The notes below the pieces were generated by a model. It was not told the origin of the DNA and did no database searches. It worked only from the letters and a program-made list of their open reading frames with translations. The position numbers and the translations under genes were made by a program. Below are positions 7,381-14,918 of a stretch of 54,422 nucleotides of DNA, in pieces. The DNA comes from a virus. The stretch lies in the IMG/VR virus record IMGVR_UViG_3300022745_000041, positions 1-54,422 of that record, one strand, 5' to 3'. How positions within the stretch are numbered: the stretch's first letter is position 1; every line of letters starts with the position of its first letter.

Positions 7381-9970
7381 GAACCTCTGCCCCAAACTGC
7401 AACCCTGCGTAATCAAACCCGCTCTCGTCATACGCTAACGCGACCGCCTCCTGTTCGTCTGCCCATGTTTCCGGAACGTCGTCAAGCTCTTGCTTGATGA
7501 TCTTGTTGAACCGGCCTTGCGGCACCACCCAAATACGATTCGCAATCGCTACGGCCCCGCGTTTCCAGAAACTAATAGCGCTATCAATTCGGGATTCGTT
7601 AAGGTCTTCTTCGAGCATGGCTTTCGATCGTTCACGCCACCATTGGTCAGCATTGCGCCGAGCAAAACCATCATGGTCTAGGCATACCCATTCGCTAATT
7701 GTCTTAACTGTCAGATTGCCGCCACCTTCTGCTAACTGGCATACATAGTCTATGCGAAGCGTGTTTGGAGCGTCAGGCGCGTTGCGTTTTTCGTGACGGC
7801 TGAACGTCGCGGACTCAACCAGATACTCTGTCGGCTCGACTTGGCTTTCAAGAATTGCTGACGTCGTGTCGGCGTTGGCTTCGTGTTTTGGTTTCGGGGG
7901 ATAGGCGAATTGACATTCCGGACAAACAACAGCGCTGATCGGAATTGCTTCTCCGCAGGCGGGACATTCCTTGGTCGGCATACCGCCGCCGGTTTCCTTC
8001 TTGGGTTTCTCTGGTGGGATTCCGTATGTTGGAGAGTCTATGGGGCCGTGACGTTTAACGTTTTCGCCGAAATCTAGGACCGCACAATCTCGCTTATCAG
8101 GATGAACTCGAAAGCCTCGCCCCACGATCTGCGCGAACAATCCCGGTGATGCTGTGGCGCGGAGAACGCAAATGCAGTCGATTTGCTTCGCGTTGAATCC
8201 GGTCGTGAGAACATCAACGTTGACGAGCCATCGCAATTGGCCGCCCTTGAATCGTTGCAGTGTGTTGGATCGTTCAATTGCTAACGTTCCGCCCGTGACC
8301 AGCCCAACGTCTTCGCCCGACAAACTGGCCAGTCTATCTGCCACATGTTCGGCATGTTTCACGCCGCTACAGAACACAAGGATTGACTTTCGGCCCGTGG
8401 CCTTTTCAATGATTTCAGCAACTGCCGCGTTAACGTTGTCGTCAGTATCGAACAGCGATTCTGCTTGTCCCGCGTCGAACTCGTGAGTTCGTGCCACGAT
8501 CTTGAGACTGCTTGTGTCAAGCTCCGACGTCATCGGCTTATTGACGATCTGGCACAGATATCCTTCGCTCATCAAACGACTAACGCTGGCCGTGTAGCAA
8601 ACTTTTGTCAGCAAGTTTTCAGGTCCGCACAGTGCGCCGGTTCCCGTGCGGAATGGAGTCGCCGTGAGTCCGCCGATAACCATGTGCGGGCACAGAGATT
8701 TCATTCCTTGGAAGAATGTACGGAATCGGCCTTCGCCATCTGGCGGCAAGAGGTGGCAATTGTGAACTAACACGCCGCCAGCAAAGTAAGAAGGGTGTCC
8801 GCTGACTTGCAGATTGTAGACAATTCGCGTGCCTTCTTGTTCGTTACGCGAATCACCTTCCAGCCAAACGAACTCAACAAAGCATCCTTCTTGATGTCCT
8901 GCTGCTTCCGGTTGCCCACATGCCCCGTTCCGTCCACTTCGATTCCAATCTTCAGTTTTTGGTTCCCGATGTCGAGCTTGTAGCAGTGCGGATATCCGTC
9001 CTTCGGCTTTAATTTCGTCGGTATCGCTACCTCTAGTTGCCAGTCCGGCCCCAAGATTTCTGCCAGTAGCGTTACTGGAACGGGAGTTGGTTTTCCGTTG
9101 CCGCCTTGAATGATCGGCTTGTGCCCTTTCCGCTTTTGCGTATCGCTGATCTTTTGTCGGACTTCCGGGCGGCTCGCTGGGTTGTCGTGGAGCTTTGCGC
9201 AGCGAATCGAGCAAAACCTCGTTCGCTCCCAGGTTCTTCGTCCCTGTATTTTCATCACCGGACTTTCTGGGGATCGGCGATAAGCCTTGGGATGAAACAT
9301 CTCGCCACATTTCAGACACAGTTTCGATATCAGCGAGATATTCGCCAACGTGTAAGGAACCAGCGGCAACCCACCCTCTTGCGGTAAAGACTGGATGATT
9401 TGAGGTACATTTGAGACGCAGTCCATTGCTTAATCCAATCGTAATAGGTTGTTTTACTGAAACACTTATGGCATCAACAACACCAACACCACTAGCGTTA
9501 TATACTACATCACCTACGCGAACGAATTCAAGACATTTATTGCCTGACGGAGTTGCGATTGGTGTGTCACCCGTAAAACATTCGTCAATTAAGCAAACAT
9601 CTCGACGTCCAAACAAATGCGACTTATCGAAACAGGACTGAATGCCCGCGAATACAACATCTTGGTCGGTATGCCGCTTGCCGAGTCCTGCGGAGTACAG
9701 CCCGACATCAACGCCCGGCATCAAGGCGCGGCACTCGTCTGCGTTCTGTTGAATCAATTCCTTCGACGGCTGTAACACCATCGCACGCCCGCCGAACGCT
9801 AAGACTTTGCGGAGCACTGCCGCTATCACGAGAGACTTCCCCGCACCGGTTGGTAAAACCACACACGGCGATTCGGTACGCATACCGGCCCATAATGCGT
9901 TAGCCGCTTCCTCTTGGTAGTACCTCAGCGTGATTGCTGATTGCTCGGAGCCGAACGGTAGCGACTGCAT
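7373..9970 (-). CDS. SF2 DEAD/DEAH-box helicase interrupted by an intein
   Basis: The precursor is 865 residues. Removing the intein (residues 131-404) leaves a 591-residue helicase. Walker A PTGAGKS is near residue 41. Motif II is rebuilt as LIDECHLLPP across the splice junction. Motif [13 protein letters not shown], motif [14 protein letters not shown] and motif [10 protein letters not shown] follow. A zinc ribbon CPACG...CPEC comes late in the protein, then a DUF7-like helical tail of unknown role. Inteins prefer such active-site motifs. Splicing is needed to restore the DEAH-type box, so the unspliced protein should be inactive. ATG 9970 follows directly on the stop of the upstream small gene (TAAATG). 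Confidence 0.9.
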   Translation of the reverse strand: MQSLPFGSEQSAITLRYYQEEAANALWAGMRTESPCVVLPTGAGKSLVIAAVLRKVLAFGGRAMVLQPSKELIQQNADECRALMPGVDVGLYSAGLGKRHTDQDVVFAGIQSCFDKSHLFGRRDVCLIDECFTGDTPIATPSGNKCLEFVRVGDVVYNASGVGVVDAISVSVKQPITIGLSNGLRLKCTSNHPVFTARGWVAAGSLHVGEYLADIETVSEMWRDVSSQGLSPIPRKSGDENTGTKNLGANEVLLDSLRKAPRQPSEPPGSPTKDQRYAKAERAQADHSRRQRKTNSRSSNATGRNLGAGLATRGSDTDEIKAEGRISALLQARHREPKTEDWNRSGRNGACGQPEAAGHQEGCFVEFVWLEGDSRNEQEGTRIVYNLQVSGHPSYFAGGVLVHNCHLLPPDGEGRFRTFFQGMKSLCPHMVIGGLTATPFRTGTGALCGPENLLTKVCYTASVSRLMSEGYLCQIVNKPMTSELDTSSLKIVARTHEFDAGQAESLFDTDDNVNAAVAEIIEKATGRKSILVFCSGVKHAEHVADRLASLSGEDVGLVTGGTLAIERSNTLQRFKGGQLRWLVNVDVLTTGFNAKQIDCICVLRATASPGLFAQIVGRGFRVHPDKRDCAVLDFGENVKRHGPIDSPTYGIPPEKPKKETGGGMPTKECPACGEAIPISAVVCPECQFAYPPKPKHEANADTTSAILESQVEPTEYLVESATFSRHEKRNAPDAPNTLRIDYVCQLAEGGGNLTVKTISEWVCLDHDGFARRNADQWWRERSKAMLEEDLNESRIDSAISFWKRGAVAIANRIWVVPQGRFNKIIKQELDDVPETWADEQEAVALAYDESGFDYAGLQFGAEVPF
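8759..9580 (-). mobile_element. Intein in helicase motif II (274 aa)
   Basis: The intein starts at Cys1 (codon 9580-9578, [13 protein letters not shown], block A). It has a block B with [12 protein letters not shown], a block F-like [18 protein letters not shown], and block G VLVHN with penultimate His and terminal Asn (codon 8761-8759). The next extein residue is Cys, as required for the canonical splicing reaction. Between blocks B and F the intein frame reads as a polar, low-complexity stretch (residues about 80-235) and contains no LAGLIDADG motif. That region is where a second frame encodes the homing endonuclease. Confidence 0.92.
8767..9426 (-). CDS. Homing endonuclease (Zn finger / NUMOD3 / Vsr-like) nested out of frame in the intein
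   Basis: A 219-residue protein wholly inside the intein DNA, on the same strand but in another frame (intein codons about 52-271). It has CLKC (37-40) with FCSIRC (71-76), a probable zinc finger; a NUMOD3-like [19 protein letters not shown] (86-104); and a nuclease core LDIGN (151-155), IEVDGTGH (162-169), DIKKD (177-181) and GWKVIRVT (188-195). This is the pattern of the Vsr-like EDxHD family of homing endonucleases. The stop lies 6 bases before the last intein codon. The ribosome-binding site before ATG 9426 is weak (GGAT), so internal initiation or a later start is possible. Confidence 0.85.
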   Translation of the reverse strand: MDCVSNVPQIIQSLPQEGGLPLVPYTLANISLISKLCLKCGEMFHPKAYRRSPESPVMKIQGRRTWERTRFCSIRCAKLHDNPASRPEVRQKISDTQKRKGHKPIIQGGNGKPTPVPVTLLAEILGPDWQLEVAIPTKLKPKDGYPHCYKLDIGNQKLKIGIEVDGTGHVGNRKQQDIKKDALLSSFGWKVIRVTNKKARELSTICKSADTLLTLLAAC

Positions 9971-10195
9971 TTATTCAATCCTCCAAACGCTAACCGTGTT
10001 GCCGTTTGTCCGTGTCGTGAATCGTTTGCCCGCTTGCTTCAGCGATGGCTTGCGGCAACACGCCGCAAGCGTTTGCTGAACTTTGCGAACGCTTTGGTTT
10101 TCTGGAACTGTGATTGTGCGGCACTCCATAACACCCAGCGTGTTGAGTTTGTATTTATCCACTGAATACATCGGGGGAGGAATTGTTGCTTGCAT
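9971..10195 (-). CDS. Small basic hypothetical protein (74 aa)
   Basis: ATG 10195 overlaps the preceding stop (TGATG) and has GGAGGTGGAG in front. The protein is basic, with VRKVQQTLAACCRKP and a C-terminal GNTVSVWRIE that looks like a beta-strand. It resembles small phage DNA-binding or regulatory proteins, but no family is recognised. It lies directly before the intein-bearing helicase gene. Confidence 0.6.
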   Translation of the reverse strand: MQATIPPPMYSVDKYKLNTLGVMECRTITVPENQSVRKVQQTLAACCRKPSLKQAGKRFTTRTNGNTVSVWRIE

Positions 10196-10338
10196 CACTC
10201 CACCTCCTCTCTTGCTTTCGCAACGTCGTCATAGTGTTCGTCCTCGTCTTTTACTGTCGTCATCCGTTGCCGTCTGGCACTGGCCACCATTCGGCGCTGT
10301 TTGTCGTCACAGTCGAGCGTGTCGTGTTCGCGTTCCAT
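10195..10338 (-). CDS. Small charged protein (47 aa)
   Basis: Starts MEREHDTLDCDDKQRRMV, with AGGAA nine bases upstream. It consists almost wholly of charged residues (DEDEHYDDVAKAREEVE at the end). An upstream in-frame extension reads as Phe/Ser-rich and is unlikely to be translated. Its stop is coupled to the next start. No function is recognised. Confidence 0.5.
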   Translation of the reverse strand: MEREHDTLDCDDKQRRMVASARRQRMTTVKDEDEHYDDVAKAREEVE

Positions 10339-10475
10339 CGCGGGGATTCCTGAGAAAGAGGGGAAGAAAGAAAACGCAAACGACATCTCGCAACTGTGCT
10401 GCCGTCGTTGACCGGCCTAGTCGCGGAGTTGGGACATCGCCATTCGTCGCGATAGTCGTTTGCGTTTGTGAGAGA

Positions 10476-10555
10476 TTCGCAGGCAGTGCGTGGTAACAGC
10501 CTCGTCCGGTGCGAAAGGTCATAACCTACGGGGTTGGCTGCACACTGCCTGCGAA
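10476..10555 (-). ncRNA. Structured intergenic RNA element B
   Basis: A perfect 13-bp inverted repeat (10476-10488 with 10543-10555) encloses 54 bases, and the loop itself has pairing (AGGT/ACCT and AGCC/GGCT). On the transcribed strand the loop ends GGCTGTTACCACG, a core also found in the elements at 14001-14083 (GGCTGATCCCCACG) and about 12340 (AGCCATACCACGG). It lies directly 3' of the tRNA-like element. The role could be RNA processing, termination or a small RNA; none is proven. Confidence 0.55.
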
Positions 10556-10558
10556 ATT

Positions 10559-10626
10559 GAATCGGGCGGGAGTCGAACCCGCATTGGAAGCTGTCGCTTC
10601 CGTGATACCAATTACACTACCGACTC
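10559..10626 (-). tRNA. tRNA-like element with a 6-nt anticodon loop
   Basis: It has a full 7-bp acceptor stem (GAGTCGG with CCGATTC, one G-U), TA at positions 8-9, a D arm with GG in the loop, and a perfect T arm (GCGGG-TTCGACT-CCCGC). The anticodon arm is abnormal: GGAAG-CGACAG-CTTCC has only six loop bases and lacks U33. The discriminator is A and no CCA is encoded. It may be a decayed tRNA, a tRNA needing an unusual reading, or a tRNA mimic used for RNA processing. No amino acid is assigned. Confidence 0.6.
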
Positions 10627-10633
10627 ACTTGAA

Positions 10634-11125
10634 CTAAGCCGTTGCCCACGGTGCCGATTCGGCTGCCGCAACTGGTGGAACTGACTCATTGGCCAGCGTG
10701 TTGACAGGAGGCGTCGGCATTGCGGTGCCGCTGATCGCCTTCGGCTTTTTCAGGACGTTTTGCAAACCTTCATCAGTCTCGCGGATATCGATGTATCCCA
10801 TGAACGGCTTGCTGATTTGGCCACCAGGACCGTTTAGCAACTGGTTTGAGTCCGTGATCTTGCTAACACCGATCGCCTCACAGATTTTCTTGAGCAAGTT
10901 CTCGCTGATTGCCTGCGCAGTCGCGTTTTTGTTCTTGATGTTCAAGCCTTCAAAAAACGATCGGTTGGCGTACTGTCCCCCGCATACCGTGAATTTCAAG
11001 TTGAGCCGAAGCCCGTCGTTCGCTTTCGTCGGTTTCAGTTCGACGCTACTGATCACGAGTCGTTGTTCCCCTTTCGGAATAACGTCGCTCACAACCTTGC
11101 TTGTGTCAAAATCTAACGCTGCCAT
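10634..11125 (-). CDS. DUF669-family protein, probable ssDNA-binding partner
   Basis: A 163-residue protein with VSDVIPKGEQRLVISSVE and NANDGLRLNLKFTV-type strands near the start and a disordered Ala/Pro C-terminus. This fits the DUF669 family, usually encoded beside a Sak4-like ATPase in phages and thought to act in single-strand annealing or replication. An OB-like fold is plausible from the alternating strands. It follows the ATPase gene with a gap of about 57 bp and has AAAGGG upstream of ATG 11125. Confidence 0.75.
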   Translation of the reverse strand: MAALDFDTSKVVSDVIPKGEQRLVISSVELKPTKANDGLRLNLKFTVCGGQYANRSFFEGLNIKNKNATAQAISENLLKKICEAIGVSKITDSNQLLNGPGGQISKPFMGYIDIRETDEGLQNVLKKPKAISGTAMPTPPVNTLANESVPPVAAAESAPWATA

Positions 11126-11182
11126 AACGTTGCCCTTTCGGAGCTTGAGCCGGTGCCTGTGCGTCTCGACAGAGAACGTCAG

Positions 11183-12013
11183 TTACCCGGCGACTGAGAG
11201 AACGGGAGTTGTCGCGGCCTGTGGCAAATACTGGCCAATCAGGTCGTGATAGGTTGATGTCTTCAAGACCGGGATTTCTTCGGGCAAGTTTCGGATTCGA
11301 GACTTCGCTACGTAGCCCGGTTTCTTCACCGTGAACAAACTGCGATTACCTGACTCCACCGCAACGCCCCGCTGGCGGTTGAAGCCCTCGTCTTTCTGAA
11401 TAACCATCGTGTGATAGTTGAAGAAGAGAAACTCGTCACACCAATCGCGAATGAGTGCCGAAGACTTGGCCTGCAATCGCGGACTGTAGTAGTTGTAAGA
11501 CTCGCCAAGCGGGTCTTGAAACTTTTCGATCTGATAGTGCGACAACAACACGATCTCAAGATTGCGGTTGATGTTGAGCCACTCAAGCGCGTTCAGGATC
11601 GTTTGCCAGACGTCGCACATCAGCCCGACGTCTTTCCCGTAGCCACGGTCTGCGTCTGAATATCGTTGATGTACGTGGGCTTCGACCTTCTTGTGCAGCC
11701 CGTCGATCGTATCAACAACTAACGTTTGGAATGGCAACGTCTGTTGCGACGCCATTCCGCCGATCAATTCCGCGAGCGACAACCCGCTGCCGATTCGGCA
11801 ACCGTTTCGCATATCGCCTATCTCGGAAATCATCGGGAACGATTGCACTCCCTCAATATCTCGCAAACCGTCTTCGGTTGGCAGGAAAACAGGGTTTGGC
11901 CACTTCGCGCCCAGTGATGACTTGCCGATCCCTTCCGGTCCGTAAATCCCTGTTCGTCTCGCCCGCTTCTTAGCGTTCGGATTAAACAGGAGGTCGAGAA
12001 TACTTTCAGACAT
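11183..12013 (-). CDS. Sak4-like RecA-fold ATPase (AAA_24)
   Basis: A 276-residue ATPase. Walker A GPEGIGKSS is at 25-33 and a Walker B strand TLVVDTIDGLH near residue 97. This is the form seen in phage Sak4 recombinases, which help single-strand annealing or recombination with a partner SSB. It pairs here with the DUF669 gene. ATG 12013 has AAGAAGGGG upstream. There is no exonuclease gene of the lambda or RecE type nearby, so the recombination set may be this ATPase, the DUF669 protein and the Hjc-like nuclease. Confidence 0.82.
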   Translation of the reverse strand: MSESILDLLFNPNAKKRARRTGIYGPEGIGKSSLGAKWPNPVFLPTEDGLRDIEGVQSFPMISEIGDMRNGCRIGSGLSLAELIGGMASQQTLPFQTLVVDTIDGLHKKVEAHVHQRYSDADRGYGKDVGLMCDVWQTILNALEWLNINRNLEIVLLSHYQIEKFQDPLGESYNYYSPRLQAKSSALIRDWCDEFLFFNYHTMVIQKDEGFNRQRGVAVESGNRSLFTVKKPGYVAKSRIRNLPEEIPVLKTSTYHDLIGQYLPQAATTPVLSVAG

Positions 12014-12054
12014 AACATACCCCTTCTTAGTTATTGCGTTCGTGAGTGTATCAG

Positions 12055-12285
12055 TTAAACCGCTTGATGTGTTGTTACTGTGTGCGTTTCGAGTTGTTGT
12101 CGTTGCTGACTAAGTCGTTCGAGGAAGCCGTAATAATGCGACTCGATTGCCGCTGCGCTAAGATCATCCAGTGCGTCAAGCTCTGCGATCGCTTCGTCAA
12201 TCACCGCGAGCGACTCTTCGCGGACCTTGCGTCGTTTCTCGTGCATCGCATTGCGCCATTGTTGCGCTTCAGTGCATGTGAACAT
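12055..12285 (-). CDS. Small coiled-coil protein (76 aa)
   Basis: A helical, Glu/Gln/Arg-rich protein (EKRRKVREESLAVIDEAIAE). An ACGGAG site lies about 7 bases before ATG 12285. No family is recognised. It lies between the structured region C and the Sak4-like gene and probably shares their transcript. Confidence 0.6.
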   Translation of the reverse strand: MFTCTEAQQWRNAMHEKRRKVREESLAVIDEAIAELDALDDLSAAAIESHYYGFLERLSQQRQQLETHTVTTHQAV

Positions 12286-12329
12286 CTTTCGTTACTCCGT
12301 TAAATGTTAGTGAAACAAAAGTTGATGCG

Positions 12330-12486
12330 TCCGTGGTATGGCTCCCGTTGCATCCTGCGGTAGGAAATCTCGCGGCACGTTGGCCACGCACCAGGCTCAT
12401 GTGGACCTGAACTTCCCGGTACTCACGGCTTTCCGGCAATCGAGACACTTGCGAACTCGTTAAGGCTATAGCGAGCCTGTTGCGTA
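12330..12486 (-). ncRNA. Structured intergenic region C
   Basis: A gene-free stretch of about 205 bp. It contains ACACTTGCG paired with CGTAAGTGT (12450-12486 region) around an inner CTCG/CGAG hairpin. Upstream on the plus map is a stretch whose minus strand reads GGATGCAAC...GAGCCATACCACGGACGCATC, where GATGC can pair with GCATC. The core GAGCCATACCACG resembles the loops of elements at 10476-10555 and 14001-14083. Boundaries and function are uncertain. Confidence 0.4.
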
Positions 12487-12490
12487 AGTG

Positions 12491-12742
12491 TTATTTATTG
12501 CGTGCGGCAATCATCGCGTCAGCCATGCGGTAGTACATTTCCGCCATGCCTAACAGGGTGTCATCAGTGATAGAACTTCCGATCACTCCAACGTCACTAC
12601 TCTGCGCCGCCCAATCTCCCTGCATGGCCTTCGCGGCGAAGTAATCGCGAAGAGACATGCCTTCTTGCCCGTTGTTGCGGGCGTCGTTCGTGACCGGAAA
12701 CGCAAAGCCACCCGCATTAAGCACTGTGTAGTCGCTACGCAT
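12491..12742 (-). CDS. Hypothetical phage protein (83 aa)
   Basis: Contains the motif GMSLRDYFAAKAMQG, which is widespread in small phage proteins, and a C-terminal helix EMYYRMADAMIAARNK. The family is recognised only as a recurrent phage protein of unknown role. Start 12742 lies two bases after the ParB-like gene stop. Confidence 0.7.
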   Translation of the reverse strand: MRSDYTVLNAGGFAFPVTNDARNNGQEGMSLRDYFAAKAMQGDWAAQSSDVGVIGSSITDDTLLGMAEMYYRMADAMIAARNK

Positions 12743-12744
12743 AC

Positions 12745-13641
12745 TCAGCCTGCCTTTCTTCTTTTCTTCTCAACCCCCAACATGGCATCAACGCAATGCC
12801 ACACATGAATCTCGTCAGCCTCGCCGCTGATGAACTGGCTGAAAGAGACGCAAAAGTCCCGGAATAAATCCGGGCAATCCTCTGACGTAACTGCCGACGT
12901 GAACCACTTCTTCAGCGCCGCCATTGTCATTGTGCGGCCTGACTCGCCCGCTTCTTTGCGTGACTTATCGACGGTTGCCTTAACGTCTGCGGTCGTGACT
13001 TTCGGATCGACGTCGCCTGTTTTGAGCCACTCGTTTTCCAGCCAATTCAATTGGCCAGCATCATCCAGCGAACCAAGCTCCTCCGCAGCCGTTGAACTCA
13101 ATTTGCCTTTGGCCACGAGGTTCTTGATCGGCTCAATAAGATTTAACAGTCGTGATAACTGCCGCACTCGACTGTCGCTCATGCGGTAATGCTTACCGAT
13201 CTCGGCAGATGTCATCTTGTGGACGGATCGCATTACCTCTTGATTGGTCGCATCGTCTAACGGTGTTGTTTGTCGTCGGTGGACGTTCTCAATCACGGTT
13301 CGCAAGAATGCCTGCTTTGCATCGAGCACCTTTTCACTAACGACACTGACCCACAACGGAATCTTGTCGAGGTTGGTACGAGTCTTATTGAGCAACTCAA
13401 TCGCGGCGAACCTCGTGAAGCCACTCAGTAGAGTCAGCGTTCCGGCACTATTACGACTACAAACCACCGGCTGTTGCTGGCCAAAGACGTCGATTGACTC
13501 TGCCATTAACTCAACCGCAAGTTCATCGTTCTGGTCAACACGCCCGCGTTTCGAGCGATCTACTATCAGTTGCGATGTATCGTGCAACCGAAAAGTATCG
13601 TGCCTCTCGGCCTCATAGACTGGATTGATGGTCGGCAACAT
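12745..13641 (-). CDS. ParB-like nuclease/HTH protein
   Basis: A 298-residue protein. The N-terminal ParB-type domain has LLSGFTRFAAIELL (71-84, equivalent to the GxxRxxA box) and ENVHRRQTTPLDDA (118-131). A helix-turn-helix follows (TSAEIGKHYRMSDSRVRQL, 144-162). The C-terminal third is unassigned. ParB-like proteins in phages may segregate plasmid-like prophages or act as regulators and CTP-dependent DNA clamps. No ParA partner was found, so a regulatory or DNA-organising role is more likely. Start 13641 overlaps the preceding stop (TAATG). Confidence 0.82.
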   Translation of the reverse strand: MLPTINPVYEAERHDTFRLHDTSQLIVDRSKRGRVDQNDELAVELMAESIDVFGQQQPVVCSRNSAGTLTLLSGFTRFAAIELLNKTRTNLDKIPLWVSVVSEKVLDAKQAFLRTVIENVHRRQTTPLDDATNQEVMRSVHKMTSAEIGKHYRMSDSRVRQLSRLLNLIEPIKNLVAKGKLSSTAAEELGSLDDAGQLNWLENEWLKTGDVDPKVTTADVKATVDKSRKEAGESGRTMTMAALKKWFTSAVTSEDCPDLFRDFCVSFSQFISGEADEIHVWHCVDAMLGVEKKRRKAG

Positions 13642-13949
13642 TACTCATCATCTCCCATATCGAACTCGAAGCCGTCGTATTCATAGCCGCTGTCGTCTTG
13701 CGTATTGCCAGACGCGTTAGCAGCGATCGTGGCACTGATTGCCGCGCTCGTGCTGCATGGATCGCTTGAGACTGGCCCACGTGGTTCACCGAGTTGCCGC
13801 CTGGAGTTGCGATCACCCGGATGAAAGATCGGGCAGTTGTTTTCGAGCCGCTCAATCATCAGGTTGACCTTCTCGACCGATCCTGGTTGCAGGTCAGTTG
13901 GTTGGTAGTCGTAGCCAGAAGTTTTTTTAGCTTGGTTGCATAATGTCAT
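13641..13949 (-). CDS. Hypothetical protein (102 aa)
   Basis: ATG 13949 has AAGGATGCGAGC upstream; a longer frame upstream runs into the hairpin element and is not used. The protein has a basic middle (IFHPGDRNSRRQLGEP), an Ala/Ser stretch and an acidic C-terminus (EYDGFEFDMGDDE) typical of DNA-mimic or SSB-like tails. It is coupled to the ParB-like gene. No family is recognised. Confidence 0.6.
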   Translation of the reverse strand: MTLCNQAKKTSGYDYQPTDLQPGSVEKVNLMIERLENNCPIFHPGDRNSRRQLGEPRGPVSSDPCSTSAAISATIAANASGNTQDDSGYEYDGFEFDMGDDE

Positions 13950-14000
13950 GCTCGCATCCTTGCGAAATGAGCTTGAAACGTTAGTGTGGAAAGAGAACAG

Positions 14001-14083
14001 AAACCAAACAGCGTGCGCCGTGGGGATCAGCCGCACACTTGCATCCGTGCCAGCGTGTTTTACAACGTCACGCTGTTTGGTTT
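14001..14083 (-). ncRNA. Structured intergenic RNA element A
   Basis: A perfect 15-bp inverted repeat (14001-14015 with 14069-14083) encloses 53 bases. Inside, GTGTGC can pair with GCGCAC around GGCTGATCCCCACG. That core recurs in elements B and C. It lies between the gene at 14099-14284 and the start at 13949. It lacks a following U-run, so it is not a standard terminator; processing or a small RNA is possible. Confidence 0.55.
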
Positions 14084-14098
14084 AGTGCGGTGATAAGA

Positions 14099-14284
14099 TT
14101 ATGCGTTGCAGGCCATTGAATCTTTCATGTCTTGCAACGCGGCACGTCGGGACTCGGAGCGGAGCTTCTCAGTCTTGAGTTGAGCATCTAACGATCGCAA
14201 GCAGCCCCGGATTCTCTTGTTCTCTTTGCGGAGCTTCTCGATTTCCGCCGCTTGAAAGCGAATCGTTTCGACGACGCTTGCCAT
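14099..14284 (-). CDS. Small coiled-coil protein (61 aa)
   Basis: Starts MASVVETIRFQAAEIEKLRK and has clear heptads (EIEKLRKENKRI, LDAQLKTEKLR). It overlaps the end of the gene at 14169-14492 by 116 bp in another frame. The alternative is that the two are one protein split by a frameshift, since the C-terminus of the upstream gene becomes Arg-rich and non-natural after the overlap begins. No strong ribosome-binding site is seen. Confidence 0.5.
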   Translation of the reverse strand: MASVVETIRFQAAEIEKLRKENKRIRGCLRSLDAQLKTEKLRSESRRAALQDMKDSMACNA

Positions 14285-14492
14285 CTCGGTATTTAACCCA
14301 CTCGGCTGCGGACATTGTCGGCCATTGTTCATCGCGAACTCTGGCCAATTCGGCTGACTCAATTGCGCAGGCGTCTGGATGACAGAATCTAAAAGCATCA
14401 ATTGGCTCCTGATAAGCAAGTTTGTGGCGGATATCGTTATTGAGGAAATAATCGTTAGCGGCGTCAATCACATACTGAGGCGACGACAACAT
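14169..14492 (-). CDS. Hypothetical protein (107 aa), C-terminus doubtful
   Basis: ATG 14492 has a GGAGG site eight bases upstream, so this start is firm. The first 70 residues look natural (YVIDAANDYFLNNDIRHKL, SAAEWVKYRD). The rest overlaps the coiled-coil gene in a second frame and reads as an unnatural Arg/Asn/Gln-rich tail. The protein may truly end there, or a frameshift may join it to the coiled coil. No family is recognised. Confidence 0.55.
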   Translation of the reverse strand: MLSSPQYVIDAANDYFLNNDIRHKLAYQEPIDAFRFCHPDACAIESAELARVRDEQWPTMSAAEWVKYRDGKRRRNDSLSSGGNREAPQREQENPGLLAIVRCSTQD

Positions 14493-14608
14493 TTTGCGAG
14501 CCTCCGTTGAGTCTGTTTGCGGTGTCGTTCGAGTTCGCGCTGTAGCGAGCGTTTCGATACGACCCTGGCAACGTGTGACCAATAAGTCTTGAGGCGTAAG
14601 TCTTCCAT
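14468..14608 (-). CDS. Very small basic protein (46 aa)
   Basis: Starts MEDLRLKTYWSHVARVV directly after the duplicated leader that carries CAGGGAG, so initiation is well supported. It is extremely basic, with REL-ERHRKQTQRRL helices, and could bind nucleic acid. Its end overlaps the start of the next gene by 25 bp. No family is recognised. Confidence 0.5.
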   Translation of the reverse strand: MEDLRLKTYWSHVARVVSKRSLQRELERHRKQTQRRLAKCCRRLSM

Positions 14609-14633
14609 AACGTTCGCTCCCTGTTAGTTGCTG
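14609..14633. repeat. 25-bp duplicated leader (copy 1)
   Basis: ACGTTCGCTCCCTGTTAGTTGCTGA on the plus strand also occurs at 14919-14943 with one boundary base shift. On the minus strand each copy encodes the last Ser-Asn and stop of one gene plus the AGGGAG leader of the next. It brackets the gene at 14624-14917. Confidence 0.65.
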
Positions 14634-14917
14634 ACGCTGAGGTCAATCAGAGATTCTGACTCAACCTCGCCACGGTATCGGCACCACGCCGCAAGAAACG
14701 CCTTGGCTTCTGTCTCTGGAATGTAAATCGCATTCGCCCAATCGTTAGCATCAAAGTCCCAACGAGTCTTCGACGTGATGACGCTCAGCCCGTTTGGCTC
14801 AGATTCTGTCATCCTCGGCGGATACGGCCCGCATCTCAGTTTGACGCAGTGCTGCACGTCAGCGAGTGCGACGATGCACGATTTTCCGTCGTAAATTGAT
14901 TCAGTCACAGTCTTCAT
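14624..14917 (-). CDS. Hypothetical protein (97 aa)
   Basis: Starts MKTVTESIYDGKSCIVAL with AGGGAG upstream. It looks like a compact beta-rich protein with IVALADVQHCVKLRCGPYP. It ends in VSN, as does the neighbour gene upstream (AISN), because the junction sequence is duplicated. No function is recognised; it could be a cassette inserted by recombination between short repeats. Confidence 0.6.
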   Translation of the reverse strand: MKTVTESIYDGKSCIVALADVQHCVKLRCGPYPPRMTESEPNGLSVITSKTRWDFDANDWANAIYIPETEAKAFLAAWCRYRGEVESESLIDLSVSN

Positions 14918-14918
14918 A

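Noticed and set aside
7002-7438. Several Ser/Arg/Pro-rich frames over the pentapeptide gene
   Set aside because: Any frame of a 15-bp repeat stays open; only the A(D/N)LxG frame has a ribosome-binding site and a natural C-terminal domain.
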